From: JADGRQ01 sp041476585
GTDB taxonomy: Bacteria; Pseudomonadota; Gammaproteobacteria; Burkholderiales; SG8-39
Assembly (NCBI GenBank): GCA_041476585.1
Contig: JBGOTT010000185.1
Location: 1 to 8,076 of the forward strand
Reading direction: 5' to 3'
DNA length: 8,076 nucleotides
Positions within the stretch are counted from its first letter, which is position 1. Each line of letters opens with the position of its first letter. The position numbers were made by a program, and so were the translations under genes. The notes beneath the pieces were generated by a model. The model saw nothing but the letters and a program-made list of their open reading frames with translations, was not told where the DNA came from and did no database searches. This document shows positions 1-5,186 of the stretch, piece after piece.

Positions 1-1005
1 ACCGTGTGCGACGAGATGGATGTGCAGCTCGCGATCCACACAGACACGCTGAACGAATCCGGCTTCGTCGAGGACACGATCGCGGCGATCGCGGGGCGCG
101 TTGTCCACACGTATCACACCGAGGGTGCCGGCGGCGGACATGCGCCGGACATCATCCGCGTGTGCGGAGAGGCCAACGTGCTGCCGTCTTCCACCAATCC
201 GACCCGGCCATTCACTGTCAACACGCTCGACGAGCACCTCGACATGCTGATGGTGTGCCATCACCTCGACCCGGGCATCGCCGAGGACGTGGCGTTTGCC
301 GAGAGCCGCATCCGGCGCGAGACCATCGCCGCCGAAGATATCCTGCACGACCTCGGCGCGATCAGCATCTTTTCGTCGGACTCGCAGGCGATGGGCCGCG
401 TAGGCGAGGTGATCCTGCGCTGATGGCAGACGGCGCACAAGATGAAGGTCCAGCGCGGCCGGCTGAAGGGCGACGGCAAGGACAACGACAACGCGCGCGT
501 GAAGCGCTACGTCGCCAAGTACACCATCGCACCGGCGCTCACCCAAGGCATTGCGCACGAGGTCGGCTCGGTCGAACCGGGCAAGCTCGCCGACCTGGTG
601 CTGTGGAAGCCGGCCTTTTTCGGCGTAAAGCCTTCGCTGGTGTTGAAAGGCGGGATGATCGCCGCGGCGGCGATGGGCGACCCGAACGCGTCGATTCCAA
701 CGCCGCAGCCGGTGCACTACCGGCCGATGTTTGGCGCGTTCGGCGCTGCGCTCGCGGCGAGTTCGGTGACATTTGTTTCCCAGGCTGCGCTGGCAAACCC
801 GCAGCTGAGGAAACTCGGATTGGCCAAGCGCCTGGTGGCGGTGAAGGGCACGCGCAAGCTGGGAAAGAAGGACCTGCCCCTCAACGGCGCAACGCCGAAG
901 ATCACGGTCGATGCGGAAACCTACGAAGTGCGCGCCGACGGCGAATTGCTGACCTGCGAGCCGGCGAAGGTCCTGCCGATGGCGCAGCGATACTTCCTGT
1001 TCTGA
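1..1005 (+). pseudogene. ureC: Urease alpha (catalytic) subunit, 3' part, interrupted by an in-frame TGA
   Basis: UreC is the nickel-containing catalytic subunit that hydrolyses urea to ammonia and carbamate in the cytoplasm. Frame 1 is open from the window edge to TGA 421-423, then open again to TGA 1003-1005. Codon 1 matches residue 234 of the 567-residue Klebsiella enzyme. Counting without gaps puts the nickel ligands His246 and His272 (HTEGAGGGHAPD), flap Cys319/His320 (VCHHLDP) and Asp360 (SSDSQAMG) on the expected residues. The stop falls at residue 374, the Thr of R-T-W-Q; the 193 codons after it bring the total to exactly 567, so there is no frameshift. The post-stop half (KVQRGRL, HYRPMFGA, MAQRYFLF) is well conserved, which argues for a recent mutation or a base error. 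The first half of the gene, with the carbamylated Lys, lies outside the window. The ureE start follows after 1 nt. Family identity is certain; functional status is not. Confidence 0.93.
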
Positions 1006-1006
1006 G

Positions 1007-1609
1007 ATGCTCGAAATCAAGTCGAAGCTGAAGGTCAGGCGCGAGGCCTACCGGATCGAGGTGCGCGGCCGCCTGCAGCTGCCCTACGAACTGCGCCAGA
1101 AAAGTCGCCTGCGCGCGCAATTGGTTTCCGGGGACGAAGTCGGGCTGATGCTTGCGCCGGGCGAGATGCTGCGCGGCGGGGACCTGCTGGTCGCCTCGGA
1201 TGGCCGCGTGATCGAGGTGATCGCACAAGCCGAGAAGGTCCTGCAGGCCGATTGCGCGGATCCGCTCGAGCTCGCTCGCGCCGCCTACCACCTGGGCAAC
1301 CGCCATGTCGCAATCCAGCTTGGCGCGGGCTGGCTGCGCATCGCCGCCGATCACGTGCTCGCGAAAATGCTCGAAGGGCTCGGGCTGAGGGTCGCGGAAC
1401 TGGAAGCGCCGTTCGAGCCGGAGCCCGGCGCCTATGGCGGCCATGCGCACCACCACGATGCCCCGGCAACGCATGGCGGAATCATTCACCAGTTCGGTGA
1501 GCCGGCGGCGCAAGGTCACACGCACGCCGATGACGAACATGCGCATCATGATCACGACCACTGCGACCACGATCACCACCACGATGCGCACGGCGAGCAC
1601 AAGCACTGA
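1007..1609 (+). CDS. ureE: Urease accessory protein UreE with long His-rich tail
   Basis: UreE is the cytoplasmic nickel metallochaperone that delivers Ni2+ to the UreG/UreF/UreD-apourease complex. The 200-residue product has the N-terminal peptide-binding domain (about 1-70) and the metal-binding domain (about 75-140) with the conserved AYHLGNRH stretch; His100 corresponds to the interfacial nickel-binding His of characterised UreE dimers. The last 55 residues contain 20 His plus one Cys, a nickel-storage tail like that of Klebsiella UreE. The ATG lies one base after the ureC stop with no clear Shine-Dalgarno, so translation is probably coupled to ureC. If the ureC nonsense codon is real, ribosomes would terminate about 580 nt upstream, which could reduce ureE expression. 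The frame is intact. Confidence 0.95.
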   Translation: MLEIKSKLKVRREAYRIEVRGRLQLPYELRQKSRLRAQLVSGDEVGLMLAPGEMLRGGDLLVASDGRVIEVIAQAEKVLQADCADPLELARAAYHLGNRHVAIQLGAGWLRIAADHVLAKMLEGLGLRVAELEAPFEPEPGAYGGHAHHHDAPATHGGIIHQFGEPAAQGHTHADDEHAHHDHDHCDHDHHHDAHGEHKH

Positions 1610-1616
1610 CACGGAC

Positions 1617-2288
1617 GTGTCGCTCGCACGCTTGCTGCGGCTGGCAAGTCCGGCGCTGCCGGTGGGCGCCTACAGCTATTCGCAGGCGCTCGAATGGGCG
1701 GTCGAGTCGGGCACCGTGCGCGACGCAACGACGGCGGGAGACTGGATTGTCGACGTGCTCGCGGTGAGCATCGTGCGTTGCGAAGCGCCGGTGTGGCTGC
1801 GTCTGCATGCCGCTTGCGCTGCGAATGACCCGCAAGCCTTCGCGCGCTGGAACGATTTCTTCCTTGCCGCCCGCGAGACCGCGGAATTGCGCGCCGAAAC
1901 CGTCCAGATGGGCCGCTCGCTGGTCGCGCTGCTCGCGCGCGCAGGCGAGCTGCCCGAAGCGCCCCGCGCGCTGCTCGCGATGCTGGACGAGCCGGTCTTT
2001 CCCGCCGCGTTCGCCTGCGCTGCTTCGGCCTGGCGCATCGCACCGCGCGCAGGGCTCACGGCCTATCTGTTTTCGTGGGCGGAAAACCAGGCGATTGCCG
2101 CAGTCAAGCTGGTGCCGCTCGGGCAGAGCGCCGCGCAGGACATTCTCGCGCGCGTGATCGCGGCGCTGCCCGGAGCGCTCGATCAGGCGTTTGCGCTCGA
2201 AGACGAAGATATCGGCAGTCTTGCGTTCGGCCTCGCGATCGCGAGTTGCCGGCACGAAACCCAGTACTCCCGGCTGTTTCGTTCATGA
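1617..2288 (+). CDS. ureF: Urease accessory protein UreF
   Basis: UreF bridges UreD (UreH) and UreG and acts as a checkpoint for GTP-dependent insertion of nickel into apourease. The N-terminal signature LASPALPVGAYSYSQALEWA and the C-terminal HETQYSRLFRS match UreF; the body is all-alpha and Ala/Leu-rich as expected. I chose GTG 1617, which gives 223 residues, the family's usual length, starting just before the conserved LLRLASPALP. An in-frame ATG at 1584 would add 11 residues (MRTASTSTDTD) read out of frame from the His-rich tail of ureE, and has no convincing ribosome site either. The 3' end overlaps the ureG start as ATGA, showing translational coupling. Function is confident; the start is uncertain. 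Confidence 0.92.
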   Translation: MSLARLLRLASPALPVGAYSYSQALEWAVESGTVRDATTAGDWIVDVLAVSIVRCEAPVWLRLHAACAANDPQAFARWNDFFLAARETAELRAETVQMGRSLVALLARAGELPEAPRALLAMLDEPVFPAAFACAASAWRIAPRAGLTAYLFSWAENQAIAAVKLVPLGQSAAQDILARVIAALPGALDQAFALEDEDIGSLAFGLAIASCRHETQYSRLFRS

Positions 2289-2923
2289 GCAAGCGCTTCC
2301 TGAGAGTGGGCATCGGCGGCCCGGTGGGCTCCGGCAAGACCGCGCTCACGCTCGCGCTGTGCAAGCGGCTGCGCGCGGACTACGAGATCGCGGTCGTCAC
2401 CAACGACATCTATACGCAGGAGGACGCAGCGTTTCTCGTCACGCACGACGCGCTCGCCCCCGAGCGCATCCTCGGCGTGGAGACCGGAGGCTGTCCGCAC
2501 ACGGCGATACGCGAAGATGCCTCGATCAACATCGAGGCGGTGGGCATCCTGCACAAGCGCTTCACCGACCTCGATCTGGTGTTCATCGAGTCCGGCGGCG
2601 ACAATCTCGCTGCGACGTTCAGCCCGGAGCTCGCGGACCTCACGATCTACGTGATCGACGTCGCCGCCGGCGACAAGATTCCCAGAAAGGGCGGGCCCGG
2701 CATCACCAAGTCCGACCTGCTGGTGATCAACAAGATCGACCTCGCGCCGATGGTCGGCGCGTCGCTCGAAGTGATGGAACGCGACGCGAAAAAGATGCGC
2801 GGCGCGCGCCCGTTCGTATTCACCAACCTGAAGACCGGCCAGGGATTGGAGCCGGTCGCGCAGTTCATCATCGAGCGCGGGATGCTGCGCACGAAGCCCC
2901 TGGACTCTCTGGTCCGGATTTGA
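2285..2923 (+). CDS. ureG: Urease accessory GTPase UreG
   Basis: UreG is a SIMIBI-class GTPase that binds nickel and couples GTP hydrolysis to metallocentre assembly of urease. The 212-residue protein has the P-loop GPVGSGKT (12-19), the Cys70-Pro71-His72 metal-binding motif in ETGGCPHTAIRED, the Walker-B-like ESGGDN (102-107) and the guanine-specificity motif NKID (149-152). Length and all motifs are normal. Its ATG overlaps the ureF stop (ATGA) and lacks its own Shine-Dalgarno, so it is coupled to ureF. It is the last urease gene here; 45 nt separate it from the next ORF and no terminator hairpin is visible. The intact gene contrasts with the interrupted ureC upstream. Confidence 0.97.
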   Translation: MSKRFLRVGIGGPVGSGKTALTLALCKRLRADYEIAVVTNDIYTQEDAAFLVTHDALAPERILGVETGGCPHTAIREDASINIEAVGILHKRFTDLDLVFIESGGDNLAATFSPELADLTIYVIDVAAGDKIPRKGGPGITKSDLLVINKIDLAPMVGASLEVMERDAKKMRGARPFVFTNLKTGQGLEPVAQFIIERGMLRTKPLDSLVRI

Positions 2924-2933
2924 TCCAGCGCAA

Positions 2934-2962
2934 TTCCGACGTGGCTCGCGCGGTGCTAATAT
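2934..2962 (+). promoter_or_regulatory. Candidate promoter upstream of the Cys/His-rich secreted gene
   Basis: A TAATAT hexamer (2957-2962), preceded by TG one base upstream (extended -10 form), lies 17 bp downstream of a weak -35-like TTCCGA (2934-2939). It sits in a short AT-rich island within high-GC DNA. It predicts transcription starting at about 2969, the A of the downstream ATG. The -35 match is poor (3 of 6), so this is tentative. Confidence 0.35.
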
Positions 2963-2968
2963 GCATAT
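2959..2968. promoter_or_regulatory. Perfect 10-bp palindrome directly before the start codon
   Basis: ATATGCATAT is a perfect palindrome that overlaps the candidate -10 and ends one base before ATG 2969. It could be an operator half or core element for a repressor, or simply AT-rich promoter sequence. I do not recognise it as a known copper-regulator site such as a CueR, CopY or CsoR box. Confidence 0.25.
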
Positions 2969-3337
2969 ATGGGTTTGATGTTGCGTAAATTGCTGATGGT
3001 GTTCTTTTCGCTCTGGCTGCCGTTGTCCGCAGTCGCCGCGGCAATGATGCCGCTGTGCGCGCATGACAACGCGAAGCAGATGCATACATCACACGCCGCA
3101 GAGCAGGGCTCTGAACAGCATCACGGCTGTCCCGATCAGGACGCGGATGACGAGGTTGTCGCGGTCGGCGGGTGCGCGCAATGCGGGCTGTGTCTGTTCG
3201 CGGCCACCCCTTGGCTTCCCGGCACGCAATCCTCGATCGGCGCGCTCAGTTCCGTCGCTGTCGCCGAAGGCATCTTCCCACCGCTTCACTCGCTCGTCCT
3301 TCCGCCGGCGGATCGCCCGCCTCTTGCCACCGCCTGA
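2969..3337 (+). CDS. Secreted Cys/His-rich small protein, putative metal-binding (CopL/DUF2946-like)
   Basis: The 122-residue protein starts with a Sec signal peptide (charged RK at 6-7, hydrophobic LLMVFFSLWLPLSAVAAA, cleavage near residue 25). A His/Cys-rich stretch follows: Cys30, His32, His39, His42, His51-His52, Cys54 and C-x2-C-x2-C at 69/72/75 (CAQCGLC). It ends in a Pro-rich tail, PPADRPPLATA. This layout resembles small exported proteins of copper loci (CopL or DUF2946 type), so I infer periplasmic metal binding or sensing; the exact family is not certain. It opens the copper cluster, 124 nt before the cupredoxin. No Shine-Dalgarno precedes ATG 2969; an in-frame ATG at 2978 is an alternative start. 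A promoter-like TAATAT just upstream suggests a leaderless or nearly leaderless message. Confidence 0.75.
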   Translation: MGLMLRKLLMVFFSLWLPLSAVAAAMMPLCAHDNAKQMHTSHAAEQGSEQHHGCPDQDADDEVVAVGGCAQCGLCLFAATPWLPGTQSSIGALSSVAVAEGIFPPLHSLVLPPADRPPLATA

Positions 3338-3416
3338 TTTCCGGGCGGACGGACTGCATTCCTAGATCACCGCTGCGCGGTTAGCGCGGCGTTCCTGCCG
3401 ACCCGGTCTTGTTTCT

Positions 3417-3432
3417 GGCGCGTTTGCGCGCC
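3417..3432. other. Perfect GC-rich inverted repeat in the leader of the cupredoxin gene
   Basis: GGCGCG (3417-3422) and CGCGCC (3427-3432) pair perfectly around a TTTG loop. The repeat lies 30 nt upstream of the cupredoxin start, in the 124-nt gap 3338-3461. No T-run follows, so it is a poor intrinsic terminator; an mRNA-stabilising or leader structure is possible. In GC-rich DNA such short hairpins also arise by chance. Confidence 0.3.
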
Positions 3433-3461
3433 GGCGTTCGCTTTCGAACTGGAGAACCGCG

Positions 3462-3944
3462 ATGGTCAGGGAAATGGTGATTTGGACTGCGCTGCTTGCT
3501 GCAGGCGCGGCTTTGGCGCACGGTGAAAAGCCGCGCGCGCCCAAGGGCATCGACTACAGGGGGGCGGAGGAAAAGTCCTTCGGCATAGCCGCCGATCCGC
3601 GCAACGCGAAGCGCACGATCCGCATCGGCATGAGCGATGAGATGCGCTTCGCACCCGCCGCGGTGACCGTCAAGCAAGGCGAGACTGTGCGTTTCGTTGC
3701 GCACAACAACGGCAAGGTGGTGCACGAGATGGTGCTCGGAACCATGGATGAACTGGAAAAGCACGCCGAACTGATGAGGAAATTTCCGGGCATGGAACAC
3801 GATGAGCCGCACATGGTGCACGTCAATCCAGGCAAGAGCGGTGAAATCGGCTGGCGCTTTACCAAGGCAGGCACTTATCTTTTCGGCTGCCTCATTCCGG
3901 GGCATTTCGAGACCGGAATGATCGGCAAAGTCGTAGTCGAGTAA
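3462..3944 (+). CDS. Periplasmic cupredoxin, CopI-like blue copper protein
   Basis: The 160-residue exported protein has a signal peptide (1-19, cleavage ALA-HGE) and one cupredoxin domain (about 50-160). The type-1 copper ligands are all visible: His88 in VVHEMVLG, then Cys143, His148 and Met153 in the C-x4-H-x4-M loop GCLIPGHFETGM. The segment EHDEPHMVHVNPGKSGEI is characteristic of the cupredoxin family that includes CopI, a periplasmic protein linked to copper tolerance in betaproteobacteria. The likely role is binding Cu in the periplasm, in tolerance rather than respiration. GGAG (3451-3454) lies 7 nt before ATG 3462, supporting this start over ATG 3474. The next gene, a CusF-like protein, follows after 16 nt, so the two are probably co-transcribed. 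The exact symbol is not assigned because copI is a functional name from a few species. Confidence 0.9.
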   Translation: MVREMVIWTALLAAGAALAHGEKPRAPKGIDYRGAEEKSFGIAADPRNAKRTIRIGMSDEMRFAPAAVTVKQGETVRFVAHNNGKVVHEMVLGTMDELEKHAELMRKFPGMEHDEPHMVHVNPGKSGEIGWRFTKAGTYLFGCLIPGHFETGMIGKVVVE

Positions 3945-3960
3945 ATCAAGGAGATCGAGG

Positions 3961-4296
3961 ATGAATCGATTTGCATATGCACTTCTCGCCGCCGTCGCGC
4001 TGGCAGCGCCGGCCGCTTTCGCAGAGGAGGAACACGACCACGACAAACACAGCGCGAAGGCCGCCTCGGCCGCCAAGCTCACCTCCGGCGAGGTCAGGAA
4101 GATCGACAAGGCTGCCGGCAAGATCAGCATCGCGCACGAACCGATCGAAAACCTCGGCATGCCCAAGATGACGATGGTGTACCGCGTCAAGGAGCCGGGC
4201 ATGCTCGACGTGGTGAAGGAAGGCGATAAGGTAAATTTTGCCGCCGACAAGATTCAAGGGGTGTTCACCGTGACGAGAATCGAAACGGCGAAATGA
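3961..4296 (+). CDS. CusF-like periplasmic copper-binding protein (first copy)
   Basis: CusF proteins are small periplasmic chaperones that bind Cu(I)/Ag(I) and pass it to the CusCBA efflux pump. This 111-residue protein has a signal peptide (cleavage near AFA21-EEE), a short His-rich linker (EEHDHDKHS) and an OB-fold-like domain (about 40-108). Ligands equivalent to E. coli His36, Met47 and Met49 are His59, Met70 and Met72 (NLGMPKMTM). The residue aligned with the cation-pi Trp44 is Met67, a possible extra ligand. A strong AAGGAG (3948-3953) lies 7 nt before the ATG. It follows the cupredoxin by 16 nt and is probably in the same operon. A second, divergent paralog lies two genes downstream. 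Confidence 0.9.
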   Translation: MNRFAYALLAAVALAAPAAFAEEEHDHDKHSAKAASAAKLTSGEVRKIDKAAGKISIAHEPIENLGMPKMTMVYRVKEPGMLDVVKEGDKVNFAADKIQGVFTVTRIETAK

Positions 4297-4361
4297 CACG
4301 GACTGATTCCGGCGTGTTCATGCTCGCACTGGCGCTCGCTTTGAGCGCGGACCCGCCGTAA
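4293..4361 (+). CDS. Possible 22-codon leader-like ORF overlapping the first cusF-like gene
   Basis: An ATG overlaps the preceding stop as ATGA and opens a 22-residue reading frame (MTRTDSGVFMLALALALSAD, then PP) ending at TAA 4359-4361. The product looks like a bare signal peptide or hydrophobic leader. It has no Shine-Dalgarno of its own and would depend on translational coupling. It could be a regulatory leader, the 5' remnant of a lost secreted gene, or chance. There is no further evidence that it is translated. Confidence 0.2.
   Translation: MTRTDSGVFMLALALALSADPP
4332..4348. other. Perfect 6-bp stem-loop between the cusF-like and DUF411 genes
   Basis: GCGCTC (4332-4337) and GAGCGC (4343-4348) pair around GCTTT. 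It lies inside the possible leader-like ORF, in the 109-nt gap before the DUF411 gene. No T-run follows, so it is not a standard intrinsic terminator; a processing or stability hairpin is possible. Confidence 0.25.
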
Positions 4362-4392
4362 TCGGCCGCGTCACCGTTTCCCGTTGAGTGAC

Positions 4393-4398
4393 AAGGAG
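4393..4398 (+). promoter_or_regulatory. Ribosome binding site deciding the DUF411 start
   Basis: AAGGAG lies 7 nt before ATG 4406, favouring that start over the upstream in-frame GTG 4388, which overlaps no such site, and over ATG 4424, which is preceded only by the degenerate AGGCG in the second copy of an 18-bp repeat. Confidence 0.7.
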
Positions 4399-4429
4399 AT
4401 TCGAAATGAACAGGCGATTTGAAATGAGC
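4394..4429 (+). repeat. Imperfect 18-bp tandem duplication across the DUF411 translation start
   Basis: Positions 4394-4411 and 4412-4429 are direct tandem copies matching at 15 of 18 bases. Each copy carries a Shine-Dalgarno-like AGGAG or AGGCG and an ATG 7 nt later. The duplication makes the N-terminus read RRFEM twice, so the extra residues MNRRFE precede the ancestral-looking start MSRRRFF. Confidence 0.7.
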
Positions 4430-4864
4430 CGGCGACGGTTTTTTGCGGTATCGGCGGCCGCGCTGCTTGCTGGCCCCGCGTTCGCCGCGCGCGACGTGAT
4501 CGATGTCTACAAGAGCGCTACCTGCGGCTGCTGCGGCAAGTGGATCGAGCATCTGCGCGCGAACGGTTTCGAGGTGCGCGCGCACGACGTTCCGGAATCG
4601 GCGGAATATCGCGGTCGCTACGGCGTGCCGGATAACCTCGGTTCCTGCCATACCGCGACGGTCGCCGGCTACGCGATCGAGGGCCACGTGCCGGCGCGTG
4701 AGATCAGGCGGTTGCTGGTCGAGCGGCCGAAGATGCAGGGGCTCGCGGTGCCCGGGATGCCGAAGGGCTCGCCCGGCATGGAAGGCTCGGGAAGCGATCC
4801 TTACGATGTCCTGCTCTTTCAGCGCGACGGACGTTACACGACCTATGCTCGCTACGGACGCTAG
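4406..4864 (+). CDS. DUF411 family periplasmic protein (CopG-type), Tat-like signal
   Basis: DUF411 proteins accompany copper and silver tolerance genes; some are called CopG, and a thioredoxin-like fold with redox-active or copper-binding cysteines is reported for the family. From ATG 4406 the product is 152 residues. SRRRFFAVS (8-16) followed by a hydrophobic run to AFA27 fits a twin-arginine signal, implying export of a folded, possibly metal-loaded protein. The hallmark CGCCGKW places Cys40, Cys42 and Cys43; Cys81-His82 in GSCHTATV is the other conserved site; the C-terminal part has the family's Met/Gly/Pro segment (VPGMPKGSPGM). It lies between two CusF-like genes, 109 nt after the first and 21 nt before the second. 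ATG 4424, which starts directly at the Tat motif, may be the ancestral start. Confidence 0.9.
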   Translation: MNRRFEMSRRRFFAVSAAALLAGPAFAARDVIDVYKSATCGCCGKWIEHLRANGFEVRAHDVPESAEYRGRYGVPDNLGSCHTATVAGYAIEGHVPAREIRRLLVERPKMQGLAVPGMPKGSPGMEGSGSDPYDVLLFQRDGRYTTYARYGR

Positions 4865-4885
4865 CACTGACGAAAGAAGTCCTGA

Positions 4886-5182
4886 ATGAAGAACCTATTG
4901 ACAGTTCTGCTCGCCACTCCCCCGGCGTTCTCCGACGAGAAGCAGCATCAAGGTGCGAGCGCGCTGACTGAGGGCGAAGTGCGCAAGGCCGACAAGGACG
5001 CGAAAAAGCTCACCATCAAGCACGGCCCGATCCGGAACATCGACACGCCGGCGATGACCATGGTGTTCCAGGTCAAGGACCCGAAGCTGCTCGAGCAACT
5101 GAAACCGGGTAACAGGATCATGTTCTCCGCGGAGAAGCTTGACGGCATCTATACCGTGAGCACGATCGCGCAGAGGAAGTAA
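4886..5182 (+). CDS. CusF-like periplasmic copper-binding protein (second, divergent copy)
   Basis: A 98-residue paralog of the first CusF-like protein, sharing the layout GEVRK-D at the domain start and the metal motif PAMTMVF. His46, Met57 and Met59 correspond to E. coli CusF His36, Met47 and Met49; Thr54 takes the place of the signature Trp44 and is not a metal ligand. The signal peptide is short (LLTVLLATPPAFS, cleavage near residue 16), and the His-rich linker of the first copy is absent (KQHQG only). The likely role is periplasmic Cu(I)/Ag(I) delivery or buffering with an affinity different from the first copy. Only a weak purine run (GAAAGAAG) precedes the ATG. The HD-GYP gene starts 4 nt after its stop, so the two are coupled. 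Confidence 0.88.
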   Translation: MKNLLTVLLATPPAFSDEKQHQGASALTEGEVRKADKDAKKLTIKHGPIRNIDTPAMTMVFQVKDPKLLEQLKPGNRIMFSAEKLDGIYTVSTIAQRK

Positions 5183-5186
5183 GGTA

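Noticed and set aside
421..480. The ureC TGA as a selenocysteine codon
   Set aside because: UreC has Thr at this position and no Cys/Sec chemistry is expected there. I saw no clear SECIS-like hairpin directly after the TGA, and no selenocysteine genes are in view.
6..1031. Long Arg/His-rich + strand frame across ureC
   Set aside because: It overlaps the conserved UreC frame in another phase and has the compositional look of GC-rich shadow frames; it has no domain features.
1438..1606. His-codon-rich tract as a DNA repeat element
   Set aside because: The repetitive look comes from clustered CAC/CAT and GAC/GAT codons of the UreE tail; there is no regular repeat unit.
902..1612. Minus-strand frame opposite ureE
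   Set aside because: Its Val/Arg-rich start is the reverse complement of the UreE His-rich tail; the + strand product is a clear UreE.
2183..3085. 300-codon minus-strand frame opposite ureF/ureG
   Set aside because: It lies opposite conserved UreG motifs (P-loop, CPH, NKID), so it is an antisense shadow.
3371..3389. GCGCGG direct repeat and partial hairpin upstream of the cupredoxin gene
   Set aside because: Short, imperfect and common in GC-rich DNA; no T-run or known regulator pattern.
3381..4250. 289-codon minus-strand frame opposite the cupredoxin and first CusF-like gene
   Set aside because: Both + strand genes have signal peptides, complete copper ligands and good ribosome sites; the antisense frame shows none of these.
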